Shown: piece after piece, positions 5,956 to 12,676 of the stretch | Position numbering within the stretch: position 1 is the stretch's first letter | Layout: each line of letters opens with the position of its first letter | From: an uncultured bacterium | GTDB lineage: Bacteria; Bacillota_I; Bacilli_A; RF39; UBA660 | Assembly (NCBI GenBank): GCA_905215145.1 | Contig: CAJMOW010000021.1 | Span: forward strand, 1-12,896 | DNA length: 12,896 bases | Direction: 5' to 3' | Notes under the pieces: generated by a model | Database searches by the model: none | What the model was told of the DNA's origin: nothing | What the model saw: the letters and a program-made list of their open reading frames with translations, nothing else | Translations under genes and position numbers: made by a program

Positions 5956-6441
5956 ATGGAAGAATATATTACATTTATAAGTGATAACTATATAGTGTTT
6001 TTGATCATACTCCTAGTTATAATTTTTTCTGTTATTGGTTATCTTTCAGATAAAAAAGGTTTTTTGAAAAAAAAGGATAAAATTAATAATTTTAATAGTG
6101 AAAAAAATGATAGTGTGAAATTAAAAGATGAAGCAGTGTCTACCTTAAAATCAAATTTGGATAACCCAACAAATGAGACACAAGAACAATTAATAGAACC
6201 TGAATTAACAAACAATCAGGAAGAAAATATAGATTCTCAGAAAGATGATGATACTAATATTACTGTTGATAATGATAATCTAAAGACAAATGATTTGAAT
6301 AATGATAATGATATAGAAGAAAATAATCTAAATGATATACTCGAACAAATAAAAAATTTAAAAATTCCAAACATAGATGGAATGGATCAAGGTATTGAAA
6401 ATAAAGAAAAAATAGATGAAGAAGATATATGGAAATTTTAA
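5956..6441 (+). CDS. single-pass membrane protein with long acidic, Asn/Asp-rich cytoplasmic tail
   Basis: I do not recognise a family. The 161-residue protein has one membrane segment at about residues 12-30, followed by the positive cluster DKKGFLKKKDK, which predicts the C-terminal part inside the cell. Residues 45-130 are low-complexity and acidic (rich in N, D, E, K, T) and probably disordered. A short predicted amphipathic helix, LNDILEQIKNLKIPN, and the terminal motif EEDIWKF (155-161) stand out as possible partner-binding elements. The ATG at 5956 has the strong site AGGAGGG at 5943-5949. A perfect terminator starts at the stop codon, so transcription is separate from the cdaA operon just downstream. 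Confidence 0.75.
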   Translation: MEEYITFISDNYIVFLIILLVIIFSVIGYLSDKKGFLKKKDKINNFNSEKNDSVKLKDEAVSTLKSNLDNPTNETQEQLIEPELTNNQEENIDSQKDDDTNITVDNDNLKTNDLNNDNDIEENNLNDILEQIKNLKIPNIDGMDQGIENKEKIDEEDIWKF

Positions 6442-6467
6442 AGGAAAAGATTCTAATTTCCTTTTTT
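6440..6467 (+). terminator. intrinsic terminator
   Basis: AAAGGAAA (6440-6447) pairs perfectly with TTTCCTTT (6457-6464) around a 9-base loop and runs into six T. The stem begins inside the stop codon of the upstream gene. Confidence 0.85.
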
Positions 6468-6468
6468 C

Positions 6469-6497
6469 TATACATGAACATAAAAATATGATATAAT
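6469..6497 (+). promoter_or_regulatory. cdaA-cdaR operon promoter
   Basis: The -35 TATACA (6469-6474) begins 2 bases after the T-run of the preceding terminator. The -10 is a perfect TATAAT (6492-6497), with a 17-base spacer and extended TGa at 6489-6491. Confidence 0.75.
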
Positions 6498-6526
6498 GTA
6501 CTAGTCTAGCATTAAGGAGGTTGTAT

Positions 6527-7354
6527 ATGACAGTTGATCAAATATTTTCTTTAATAAAAAAGTTTTTTGATGTTTTAATAGTATGGTTTGTTTTCTATTA
6601 TGTTTTAAGAAACTTAAGAAAAAATGTAAAAATGGCGTTATTATTTAAGGGAATATTATTTATCTTTATTTTAAAAATATTAAGTGATATATTTGATTTA
6701 TCAACATTAGGATATTTACTTAATTATGTCATAATGTGGGGGCCACTTGCTTTAATAATAATATTTCAGCCTGAAATTAGAAATGTATTGGAACAATTGG
6801 GAAGAAGTCAACTTTTAGGTCGTCATAAAGTTTTGACTGTTGATGAAAGAGAAAAAATGGTATATGAAATAACAAATGCAATGGATTATTTGAAAAAAAG
6901 CAGAATTGGCGCATTAATAACTATTGAAAGAGATAACAGCTTAAATGATTACATTGAAAAATCAAAAAAAATATATGCTGATATATCTAGTGATTTATTA
7001 ATTTCAATATTTTTCCCTAATAATCCACTTCATGATGGGGCTGTCATTATACAAGGTGATAAAATTACAAGCGCAGGAGCTGTTTTTCCAACTAGTGATA
7101 ATGTAAAAATAAGTAAACGCTTAGGTACAAGACATAGGGCAGCATTAGGAATAACAGAAGAAATGGATTGTATATCATTGATTGTTTCAGAAGAAACTGG
7201 TCGCTTATCAATGGCTATAGGTGGAGAGTTATATTATAATTTGACTTTAGATGAAGTAAAAATTAAGTTATTAGATGAATTACGCCCTAAGAAAATGATA
7301 TTTGATGAAGATGTAGAAAATGCAGAGGAGGAAACTCATGAAGAAAATAATTAA
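6527..7354 (+). CDS. cdaA: diadenylate cyclase CdaA (c-di-AMP synthase)
   Basis: CdaA condenses two ATP into cyclic di-AMP, which in Bacillota controls potassium and osmolyte uptake and affects wall homeostasis. The 275-residue protein has the standard layout. Three hydrophobic membrane segments occupy about residues 12-80. The DAC domain (about 95-255) contains the diagnostic catalytic motifs D170-G-A in LHDGAVII and R202-H-R in GTRHRAALGI. A short acidic tail follows (EDVENAEEETHEENN). The ATG at 6527 was chosen because AAGGAGG (6514-6520) lies 6 bases upstream; an in-frame TTG at 6521 directly abuts it. It overlaps cdaR by 17 bases. The glmM gene that often follows this pair is absent here. 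Confidence 0.97.
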   Translation: MTVDQIFSLIKKFFDVLIVWFVFYYVLRNLRKNVKMALLFKGILFIFILKILSDIFDLSTLGYLLNYVIMWGPLALIIIFQPEIRNVLEQLGRSQLLGRHKVLTVDEREKMVYEITNAMDYLKKSRIGALITIERDNSLNDYIEKSKKIYADISSDLLISIFFPNNPLHDGAVIIQGDKITSAGAVFPTSDNVKISKRLGTRHRAALGITEEMDCISLIVSEETGRLSMAIGGELYYNLTLDEVKIKLLDELRPKKMIFDEDVENAEEETHEENN

Positions 7355-8705
7355 TGGAATAAAAGCCTTCTTTATGGGGATCTGGCATATAATTGATAAA
7401 TTTATTGTAGTTCCCATTACAAAACTAGTATTTATAATAAATAACAAATTAACAAAGTCCGGAAAAAAATTTGAAACATGGATTGCTAAACCTAGTACAT
7501 TATTATTTATTTCATTATTTTTTGCTATAGTAATGTTTGTTGTAGTTGATCAAAAAATAATATTTTATTCAGAAAGTTCAGCCGAAGTTTTATCAGGGCA
7601 AGCAGTAACAGCAGTTTACAATTCAGAAGCATATGTTATAGAAGGATTACCTGAAACTGTAGATATTGTTTTAATTGGTAATAAAACAGATCTATACATA
7701 GCAAAACAATCAGTTGTTGGAAACGTTGTAGTAGATTTAACAAGATTTACAGGGACAATTGAAGGTGTTACAAAAGATGTTACAATAGAATACAATCGTG
7801 GATTGTCTGCTGTTGAATACAAGGTTAATCCATCAACTGTATCCGTAACAATTTATAAAAAGGATTCACTAGCCACTACGATGACTCCTGAAATATTAAA
7901 CGCTGATCATTTGAATGACACTGTTTCAATAGAAAATGTCGAAATAGATGATGATAATGTAATAATAAAAGGAGCAAGAAAATATATAAAAGATGTAGCA
8001 GTTGTAAAAGCATTAGTAGATGTTGATAATTTACCATCACAACAAGCAGGTACTCAAACAATAGAGAATGTTCCATTAAAAGCATATGATAAAGATGGAA
8101 AAGTTGTAGATGTAGAATTAGTTCCAGCAACTACAAGCGTTAAAGTTACAACAGGCGAATATAAAAAACAAGTACCTATTAAAGTTATTCCAAATGGTAA
8201 TATTGCCTTTGGCCTTGCAATTAGTACAATAGAATTAAGTGAAAAAGAAGTATGGATATATGGTTCTCAAAATGAATTACAAAATATAAGTTATATACCG
8301 GTTAACGTAGATGTAAATCAATTATCCGAAAATAAAACATATAAAATGGAATTAACTAAACCAGTCGGAGTTAAATCTATGTCTATTAATAATGTTAATG
8401 TTACTATAAATATTGATTCAATTGAATCGAAGGATATAGATGAAGTTACAATTAATGGTATAAATGTAGGTGAAGGATTAAAAGCTACTGCTTCATCTCG
8501 GGAGGATGGAAATATTACTGTAACGGTAAAAGGTGTAAAAAGTGTAATAGAAAATATTTCCAAAGACGATATAATAGCCTATGTTGATTTAGCTGGTCTT
8601 GGAGTTGGAACACATAATGTTCAGGTTCAAATAGAAAAATCAGACGTAAAAGTCGATTATGTGCCTAAGAAAACAACAGTTTCAATTCAAATAACAAAAA
8701 AATAA
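7338..8705 (+). CDS. cdaR: CdaR, YbbR-domain regulator of CdaA
   Basis: CdaR binds CdaA at the membrane and modulates c-di-AMP synthesis. The 455-residue protein starts with a cytoplasmic, amphipathic stretch (1-50), then one membrane segment at about 53-71. The extracellular part contains about four tandem YbbR-like beta domains, starting near residues 90, 185, 280 and 365, with recurring patterns such as V-x-V-x-G-x-x-x-x-I-x-x-I. The ATG at 7338 is preceded by AGAGGAGG at 7324-7331, which excludes the in-frame ATG at 7320. The start lies 17 bases inside cdaA, so translation is coupled. The long segment before the membrane helix is somewhat larger than usual and could contact CdaA or the membrane surface. 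A strong terminator follows. Confidence 0.93.
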   Translation: MKKIINGIKAFFMGIWHIIDKFIVVPITKLVFIINNKLTKSGKKFETWIAKPSTLLFISLFFAIVMFVVVDQKIIFYSESSAEVLSGQAVTAVYNSEAYVIEGLPETVDIVLIGNKTDLYIAKQSVVGNVVVDLTRFTGTIEGVTKDVTIEYNRGLSAVEYKVNPSTVSVTIYKKDSLATTMTPEILNADHLNDTVSIENVEIDDDNVIIKGARKYIKDVAVVKALVDVDNLPSQQAGTQTIENVPLKAYDKDGKVVDVELVPATTSVKVTTGEYKKQVPIKVIPNGNIAFGLAISTIELSEKEVWIYGSQNELQNISYIPVNVDVNQLSENKTYKMELTKPVGVKSMSINNVNVTINIDSIESKDIDEVTINGINVGEGLKATASSREDGNITVTVKGVKSVIENISKDDIIAYVDLAGLGVGTHNVQVQIEKSDVKVDYVPKKTTVSIQITKK

Positions 8706-8711
8706 TAAAAC

Positions 8712-8757
8712 AAAAAAACTAATTTATGATGGATAACATCAATTAATTAGTTTTTTT
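8712..8757. terminator. bidirectional intrinsic terminator
   Basis: AAAAAAACTAATT (8712-8724) pairs perfectly with AATTAGTTTTTTT (8745-8757). An inner TGATG/CATCA stem (8727-8731, 8737-8741) is closed by a GATAA loop. It serves the convergent cdaR and DUF378 genes; its right arm contains the first two bases of the DUF378 stop codon as read on the plus strand. Confidence 0.85.
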
Positions 8758-8953
8758 ATCTTTCAATGTGATTGAATAATAAACCAGTATTAATAATACC
8801 AGCTACACCAACAACTATATATATTATTTTTGATATAATACTTGTAGTCCCAAATAAATAATCTACAAGATTAAAATCAAGCATTCCAACAAGTAGCCAA
8901 TTAATTGCTCCTATTATTGTGAATACTAAACAAGTCTTTTGTAAAGCTTCCAT
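8756..8953 (-). CDS. DUF378 small membrane protein
   Basis: The 65-residue protein matches the DUF378 (YuzA-like) family, whose function is unknown. It has two membrane segments. The first includes LVFTIIGAINWLLVGM with the family signature G-A-I-N-W-x-L-V-G; the second includes IIYIVVGVAGIINTG. Between them, the loop DFNLVDYLFG carries the usual F-x-L-V-x-x-L-F-G. The start at 8953 was preferred over an in-frame ATG at 8977 because AAAGGGATGA lies just upstream and family members begin close to this residue. It is divergent from the YdcC-type lipoprotein and convergent with cdaR. A TATAAC (8985 to 8980, minus strand) could be its -10, but I see no good -35. Confidence 0.9.
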   Translation of the reverse strand: MEALQKTCLVFTIIGAINWLLVGMLDFNLVDYLFGTTSIISKIIYIVVGVAGIINTGLLFNHIER

Positions 8954-9033
8954 TATTTCATCCCTTTCTAAAATCATTAGTTATACTGTGCAAAAAATTA
9001 AAAAATATTCACATATTTTTTTTACTAAAAAAA

Positions 9034-9039
9034 TATAAT
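9034..9039 (+). promoter_or_regulatory. -10 element upstream of the YdcC-type lipoprotein
   Basis: TATAAT lies 25 bases before the TTG start. The only -35-like hexamer, TTCACA (9008-9013), is 20 bases upstream, which is too far for a strong promoter. The gene may use an alternative sigma factor. Confidence 0.4.
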
Positions 9040-9064
9040 TAATTGAAAAGATAGAGGTGAAAGT

Positions 9065-10060
9065 TTGAAAAAAATTTTAATTGTTTTGTTAATTGGTATG
9101 TCGTGTTTTTTGATAACTGGATGTGGTAAATATGATGGAAAAAGTTTTGTTAAAGAATTATCAAAAAAAGTAAATAATTCAGATTCATATAATTTAAATG
9201 GTGTATTAGAAATTAGAAATAACGAAGAAACATATTCATATGATGTAAATGTTTCATATAAAAAAGAAAATAATTTTAAAGTTGGTTTAAAAAATAAAAT
9301 TAACAATTATGAACAAATTATATTAAGAAATTCAGAAGGAATATATGTTTTAACTCCATCGTTAAATAAAAGTTTTAAATTTCAAAGTGAATGGCCATAT
9401 AATAGCTCCCAAACTTATTTGTTACAAACTCTATTAAAAGATATAGAAAATGATGAAGAGTATAAATTCAAGCAAACAGATAATGGATATATGATTGAAA
9501 CAAAAGCCAATTATTCAGCAAATAAAGATTTATCTACTCAAAAATTATATTTTGATAAAAATAAAACTTTAAATAAAGTTGAAGTTTTCGACACTTCAGG
9601 AAATTTAAAAATAACAATGAATATAGAAAAAATAGAATATAATAAAAACTTTGATGATAATGATTTTAAATTAAATTCTAATATGAATTCTTCTACTTCA
9701 AAACAACAAGTTGATAAAACTATTGATCAAGTAATATATCCTATGTATATGCCACAAAACACACATTTATCAAGTGAGAATAAAGTTTCTAAAGAAAATG
9801 GAGAAAGAATAATAATGACTTTTTCTGGTGACAGTTCATTTATGTTAATACAAGAAACGGCCAATATATCAGATAAAAACAGTGTAGTTTCAGTAAATGG
9901 AGAACCTTATATGTTAATTGATACAATAGGGAATGTTACAGATAACTCTGTTGAATGGATAAGCAACGGAATAGAATACTATTTACTTTCAGATAAATTA
10001 ACTAAAGATGAATTATTATCAGTTGCCAAATCATTAAGTGTAATGCCTGTTGGCAAATAA
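9065..10060 (+). CDS. ydcC: YdcC-type LolA-like lipoprotein with DUF4367-like C-terminus
   Basis: The 331-residue protein has a signal peptide with lipobox ITG-C20, so it is anchored on the outer face of the membrane. Residues 25-215 fit the LolA/LppX half-barrel fold. The central region NSEGIYVLTPSLNKSFKFQ and WPYNSSQTYLL is characteristic of the Bacillus YdcC group, a sporulation (sigma-E) lipoprotein family related to C. difficile GerS. Residues 225-331 resemble DUF4367: YPMYMP, then V-S-V-N-G-E-P-Y, then W-I-S-N-G-I-E-Y-Y and E-L-L-S-V-A-K-S-L. The start codon is TTG at 9065, supported by AGAGGTGA just upstream and by the signal peptide beginning there. YdcC's molecular role is not known; GerS supports cortex modification by CwlD. 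No cwlD is visible here. Confidence 0.8.
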   Translation: MKKILIVLLIGMSCFLITGCGKYDGKSFVKELSKKVNNSDSYNLNGVLEIRNNEETYSYDVNVSYKKENNFKVGLKNKINNYEQIILRNSEGIYVLTPSLNKSFKFQSEWPYNSSQTYLLQTLLKDIENDEEYKFKQTDNGYMIETKANYSANKDLSTQKLYFDKNKTLNKVEVFDTSGNLKITMNIEKIEYNKNFDDNDFKLNSNMNSSTSKQQVDKTIDQVIYPMYMPQNTHLSSENKVSKENGERIIMTFSGDSSFMLIQETANISDKNSVVSVNGEPYMLIDTIGNVTDNSVEWISNGIEYYLLSDKLTKDELLSVAKSLSVMPVGK

Positions 10061-10064
10061 AATA

Positions 10065-10092
10065 TTTACAAAAAAATAATATATGGTATAAT
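10065..10092 (+). promoter_or_regulatory. promoter of the 168-residue membrane protein gene
   Basis: The -35 TTTACA (10065-10070) and -10 TATAAT (10087-10092) are separated by 16 bases, with extended TGg at 10084-10086. The ribosome site GGTGA begins 7 bases after the -10 (10099). Confidence 0.7.
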
Positions 10093-10109
10093 TGTTTTGG
10101 TGAATAGAA

Positions 10110-10616
10110 ATGTCAAATAAAAAATTAAATCAAAAAAAAATATATACAAGTGAAACAGAAATGGGAATAAATTATATAAAAATCATTTTAATAATATTAG
10201 TTATAGTATGCGTGTTTTCGTTAATTACATCTTTTGTAACAAATAAGAAAAACAATAAAAACAATTCTAATGAAGTAACTATACAATATAAAGAAATAAT
10301 AGCTGGAAACATATTAAACGTTTCAAATGATGAGTATTATGTTTTGCTAGAGTTTGAAAATGATAATTATAACACTTTATATGAAACATATTTGACAAAT
10401 TATGCTTCAAAAGAAAAAGCTTTACCTTATTATAAAGTAGATATGTCAAAAGGATTTAATAAGAGTTATATTTCAACAGACAAACCTAATTTAGATACAG
10501 ATATTTCATCGGAACTAAAGTTTACAGAAACAACTTTACTTAAGATTAAATCAAAGAAAATAGTTGAAAAATATTATACTAATGATGCTATTATTAAAGC
10601 GTTAGAACAATTATAA
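10110..10616 (+). CDS. membrane-anchored, degenerate thioredoxin-like protein
   Basis: The 168-residue protein has a short basic cytoplasmic N-terminus, one membrane segment (about 22-44) and an extracytoplasmic domain. That domain has the strand order of a thioredoxin: DEYYVLLEFEND (74-85), a helix-like stretch NTLYETYLTNYASK, LPYYKVDM (105-112), then ETTLLKIKSKKIVEKYY (140-156) and a last helix IIKALEQL. The position of the cis-proline is a threonine (T141), and there is no cysteine in this domain (the only one, C34, is in the membrane segment). Redox catalysis is therefore excluded and the fold assignment is weaker than for the other two thioredoxin-like genes. The ATG at 10110 follows GGTGA at 10099-10103. 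A clear terminator follows, so it is monocistronic. Confidence 0.7.
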   Translation: MSNKKLNQKKIYTSETEMGINYIKIILIILVIVCVFSLITSFVTNKKNNKNNSNEVTIQYKEIIAGNILNVSNDEYYVLLEFENDNYNTLYETYLTNYASKEKALPYYKVDMSKGFNKSYISTDKPNLDTDISSELKFTETTLLKIKSKKIVEKYYTNDAIIKALEQL

Positions 10617-10659
10617 GAGTGTAACTAAGCAAAAAAATTAATTATACTCTTTTCTTTTT
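10615..10659 (+). terminator. intrinsic terminator
   Basis: AAGAGTGTAA (10615-10624) pairs with TTATACTCTT (10642-10651) over 10 bp with one G-U pair and a 17-base loop. A T-rich tail follows (TTTCTTTTT). The stem begins within the stop codon. Confidence 0.75.
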
Positions 10660-10682
10660 GCAACTAAAACATTTTTGTGTGG

Positions 10683-10688
10683 TATAAT
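10683..10688 (+). promoter_or_regulatory. extended -10 of the S41 protease gene
   Basis: TGg-TATAAT (TG at 10680-10681) lies upstream of the ATG at 10720. The nearest -35-like hexamer is TTGCAA (10658-10663) with a 19-base spacer, so the extended -10 probably carries most of the recognition. Confidence 0.55.
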
Positions 10689-10719
10689 TAAAATGTTAAA
10701 TATAGTTGAGGTGATTAAA

Positions 10720-11922
10720 ATGAAAAATAAAAAACAAAATAATAATTATTTAAATCAATACAAGCCTGTAGAAGTTATTATATTAATTGTTTCAACTGCA
10801 ATAATTTGTTTCATAGCGGGATGGCTATTGTCGATTAAGTTTACTAATCAAAATGTTAAAACGATAAATAACAAAGACGAGTTATCAGATTTTTTAGAGG
10901 CATATGATACAATAGTAAAAAATTATTATGGTGAAGTTGATAAAAATGCGTTAATCAAAGGTGCAATAGAAGGTATGATTGATTCTCTTGGGGATACTAA
11001 TACAACATATATAGATGATGAGTCTTCTAATAATTTTAATGCATTATTAAATGGTTCATATAACGGAATTGGTGTAGAAATTGCAAAAAAAGATAAAGAT
11101 ATCATTATATATAGTGTATTTGATAATTCACCAGCTTCAAATTCTGGTTTAAAAACTGGTGATATAATAAAGAGCGTTAATGGTCAATCAGTAGATGGTA
11201 TGAGTACAAGTGAAGTTGTTAATTTAATAAAAAAAGATACGACCCAAGTTAAACTAGTAATTCAAAGAGATAATAAAGAATTAACGTTTGACTTAAAATT
11301 AAATACAGTCACATTAGATTCTGTTAGTTCAAAAACATTTGAAGTCAATAATAAAAAAATAGGTTATATCTATATATCAATATTTGCATCTAATACTTAT
11401 GAACAATTTAAATCAAAACTAGAAGAGTTAGAAAAAGCTAATATTGATTCATTAATAATAGATGTTAGATATAATTCTGGTGGACATTTAACAACAGCAA
11501 CAAAAATAATTTCATTGTTTTTATCCTCAGACAAAGTTATTTATCAAATTGAAGACAGTAGCGGAACACAAAAACACTACTCTCAAGGAACCATAACAAA
11601 AGAATATCCAATTGTAGTATTAGTCAATGGGAATAGTGCTTCGGCATCTGAAATACTAGCGTCAGCTTTAAAAGAACAATATAATGCAATACTTGTTGGC
11701 AAAAAAACATATGGTAAGGGTACTGTTCAAGAATTACTAAAAACTAAAAATGGGATACAATATAAAATTACTACACAACATTGGTTAACGTCAAAAGGCA
11801 ACTGGATAGATAAGCAAGGTATAGATGTTGATTATGATGTTGAATTAACCGATAAATATTTATCAAACCCTATAGATGAAAATGATAGCCAATTGAATAA
11901 AGCAATAGAAATATTGAAATAA
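10720..11922 (+). CDS. carboxy-terminal processing serine protease, S41 (CtpA/CtpB type)
   Basis: The 400-residue protease is anchored by one N-terminal membrane segment (about 18-39) with the catalytic part outside. A PDZ domain lies at about 105-195 (NGIGVEIAKK, then NSGLKTGDIIKSVNG). The S41 peptidase domain is at about 205-375, with IIDVRYNSGG (246-255). The Ser/Lys/Gln catalytic set can be assigned by spacing known from CtpB: S308 in NSASASEI, K333 in YGKGTVQ and Q337. In Bacillus, CtpB cleaves SpoIVFA during sporulation and CtpA acts in general envelope proteolysis; the sequence alone does not decide between them. There is no C-terminal peptidoglycan-binding domain, unlike Bacillus CtpA. 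The ATG at 10720 has GAGGTGA (10708-10714); an earlier in-frame ATG at 10693 lacks a site and lies close to the -10. Confidence 0.93.
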   Translation: MKNKKQNNNYLNQYKPVEVIILIVSTAIICFIAGWLLSIKFTNQNVKTINNKDELSDFLEAYDTIVKNYYGEVDKNALIKGAIEGMIDSLGDTNTTYIDDESSNNFNALLNGSYNGIGVEIAKKDKDIIIYSVFDNSPASNSGLKTGDIIKSVNGQSVDGMSTSEVVNLIKKDTTQVKLVIQRDNKELTFDLKLNTVTLDSVSSKTFEVNNKKIGYIYISIFASNTYEQFKSKLEELEKANIDSLIIDVRYNSGGHLTTATKIISLFLSSDKVIYQIEDSSGTQKHYSQGTITKEYPIVVLVNGNSASASEILASALKEQYNAILVGKKTYGKGTVQELLKTKNGIQYKITTQHWLTSKGNWIDKQGIDVDYDVELTDKYLSNPIDENDSQLNKAIEILK

Positions 11923-11942
11923 CATTAGTTATTTCTTTTTTT
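11916..11942 (+). terminator. intrinsic terminator containing the protease stop codon
   Basis: GAAATAAC (11916-11923) pairs perfectly with GTTATTTC (11928-11935) around the 4-base loop ATTA, followed by seven T. The TAA stop codon (11920-11922) lies inside the first arm. Confidence 0.85.
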
Positions 11943-11957
11943 ATATTATAATAATTA

Positions 11958-11966
11958 TGTTATAAT
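11958..11966 (+). promoter_or_regulatory. extended -10 promoter of the Ntdp gene
   Basis: TGt-TATAAT occupies 11958-11966. No good -35 is seen, only a T-rich run that is also the preceding terminator tail. The ribosome site GGTGG starts at 11973, 7 bases after the -10. Confidence 0.6.
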
Positions 11967-11982
11967 GAAGATGGTGGTTAAA

Positions 11983-12537
11983 TTGAAAGAAATAAAAATA
12001 GGAGACAAATTAGAAATACAATGTTATAAGCATAACGGTAAAGTTCATCGATATTGGTCTGAGGCAGTACTTCTTGATAAGAAAAAAAATTATATGGTGT
12101 TTGGTAATGATAAAACACAAGTTATAGAAGCAGAAGGAAATGTTTGGAAAACAAAAGAACCGGCCATAATGTATTTTTTTGATAATGAATGGTTTAACAT
12201 AATTGTACAATTAAAAAAAGATGGCATATATTATTATTGTAATATAGCATCACCGTTTATAATAGAAGAAGGTACGATAAAATACATTGATTATGACTTA
12301 GACTTAAGAATATTTCCTGATGGTGAATATAAAATACTTGATCAAATGGAATATAATTATCATAAAAGAATAATGAACTATTCGGATGAATTAGATAATG
12401 TAATAACTTCTGCATTAGATAGATTGATTCATAAATATAAAGAAGGGGTAATAATGTTTTCTAAGAAAAACAATTTAGAATATTATTCACAATATAAGCA
12501 AATAAAAGAAAATTTAAAAAAATGTAATTTTAATTAA
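11983..12537 (+). CDS. ntdP: nucleoside tri/diphosphatase Ntdp (DUF402, YgaC family)
   Basis: Ntdp hydrolyses nucleoside tri- and diphosphates. The 184-residue protein follows the Bacilli YgaC family along its length: YKHNGKVHRYW (near the N-terminus), TKEPAIMYF and WFN, IYYYCNIASPF, then the acidic metal-binding core YIDYDLDLRIFPDGEYKILD and a following EYNYHKRIMNY segment. The start codon is most likely TTG at 11983, with GGTGG (11973-11977) five bases upstream. The in-frame ATG codons at 11965 and 11971 lie in the -10 element or before the predicted transcription start, so they should not be translated. It is the last gene before the rRNA operon, on the same strand. Confidence 0.9.
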   Translation: MKEIKIGDKLEIQCYKHNGKVHRYWSEAVLLDKKKNYMVFGNDKTQVIEAEGNVWKTKEPAIMYFFDNEWFNIIVQLKKDGIYYYCNIASPFIIEEGTIKYIDYDLDLRIFPDGEYKILDQMEYNYHKRIMNYSDELDNVITSALDRLIHKYKEGVIMFSKKNNLEYYSQYKQIKENLKKCNFN

Positions 12538-12558
12538 TTGCATACATATAATATATAG

Positions 12559-12580
12559 AAAACAGTTAAATTTGTTTTTT
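12559..12580 (+). terminator. possible terminator after the Ntdp gene
   Basis: AAAACAG (12559-12565) pairs with TTGTTTT (12572-12578), seven pairs with one G-U and a 6-base loop, leading into a T-run to 12580. A second hairpin, ATGTAATT/AATTGCAT (12522-12529, 12536-12543), lies at the gene end without a T-run. Confidence 0.45.
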
Positions 12581-12647
12581 AAATATTAGTTGAGAATGTC
12601 AAAAATCGACAAAAATATTTATTTTTTTTAAAAATGTAAAAAAAGTA

Positions 12648-12676
12648 TTGACATTGATTTTGGCATTTGATATATT
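12648..12676 (+). promoter_or_regulatory. rRNA operon promoter P1
   Basis: A consensus -35 TTGACA (12648-12653), a 17-base spacer and -10 TATATT (12671-12676) with extended TGa form a strong promoter. The upstream 40 bases are almost pure A/T in short runs, as in rRNA UP elements. The predicted start is around 12681-12683 in AGTAGTGC. Confidence 0.85.

Noticed and set aside
6260..6481. Tyr/His/Leu-rich antisense frame opposite the acidic-tail gene
   Set aside because: It mirrors the Asn/Asp-rich low-complexity coding strand and has no ribosome site.
7876..8130. Leu/His-rich antisense frame opposite cdaR
   Set aside because: The composition is an artefact of the coding strand (GAT/AAT-rich codons read backwards), and no start signals are present.
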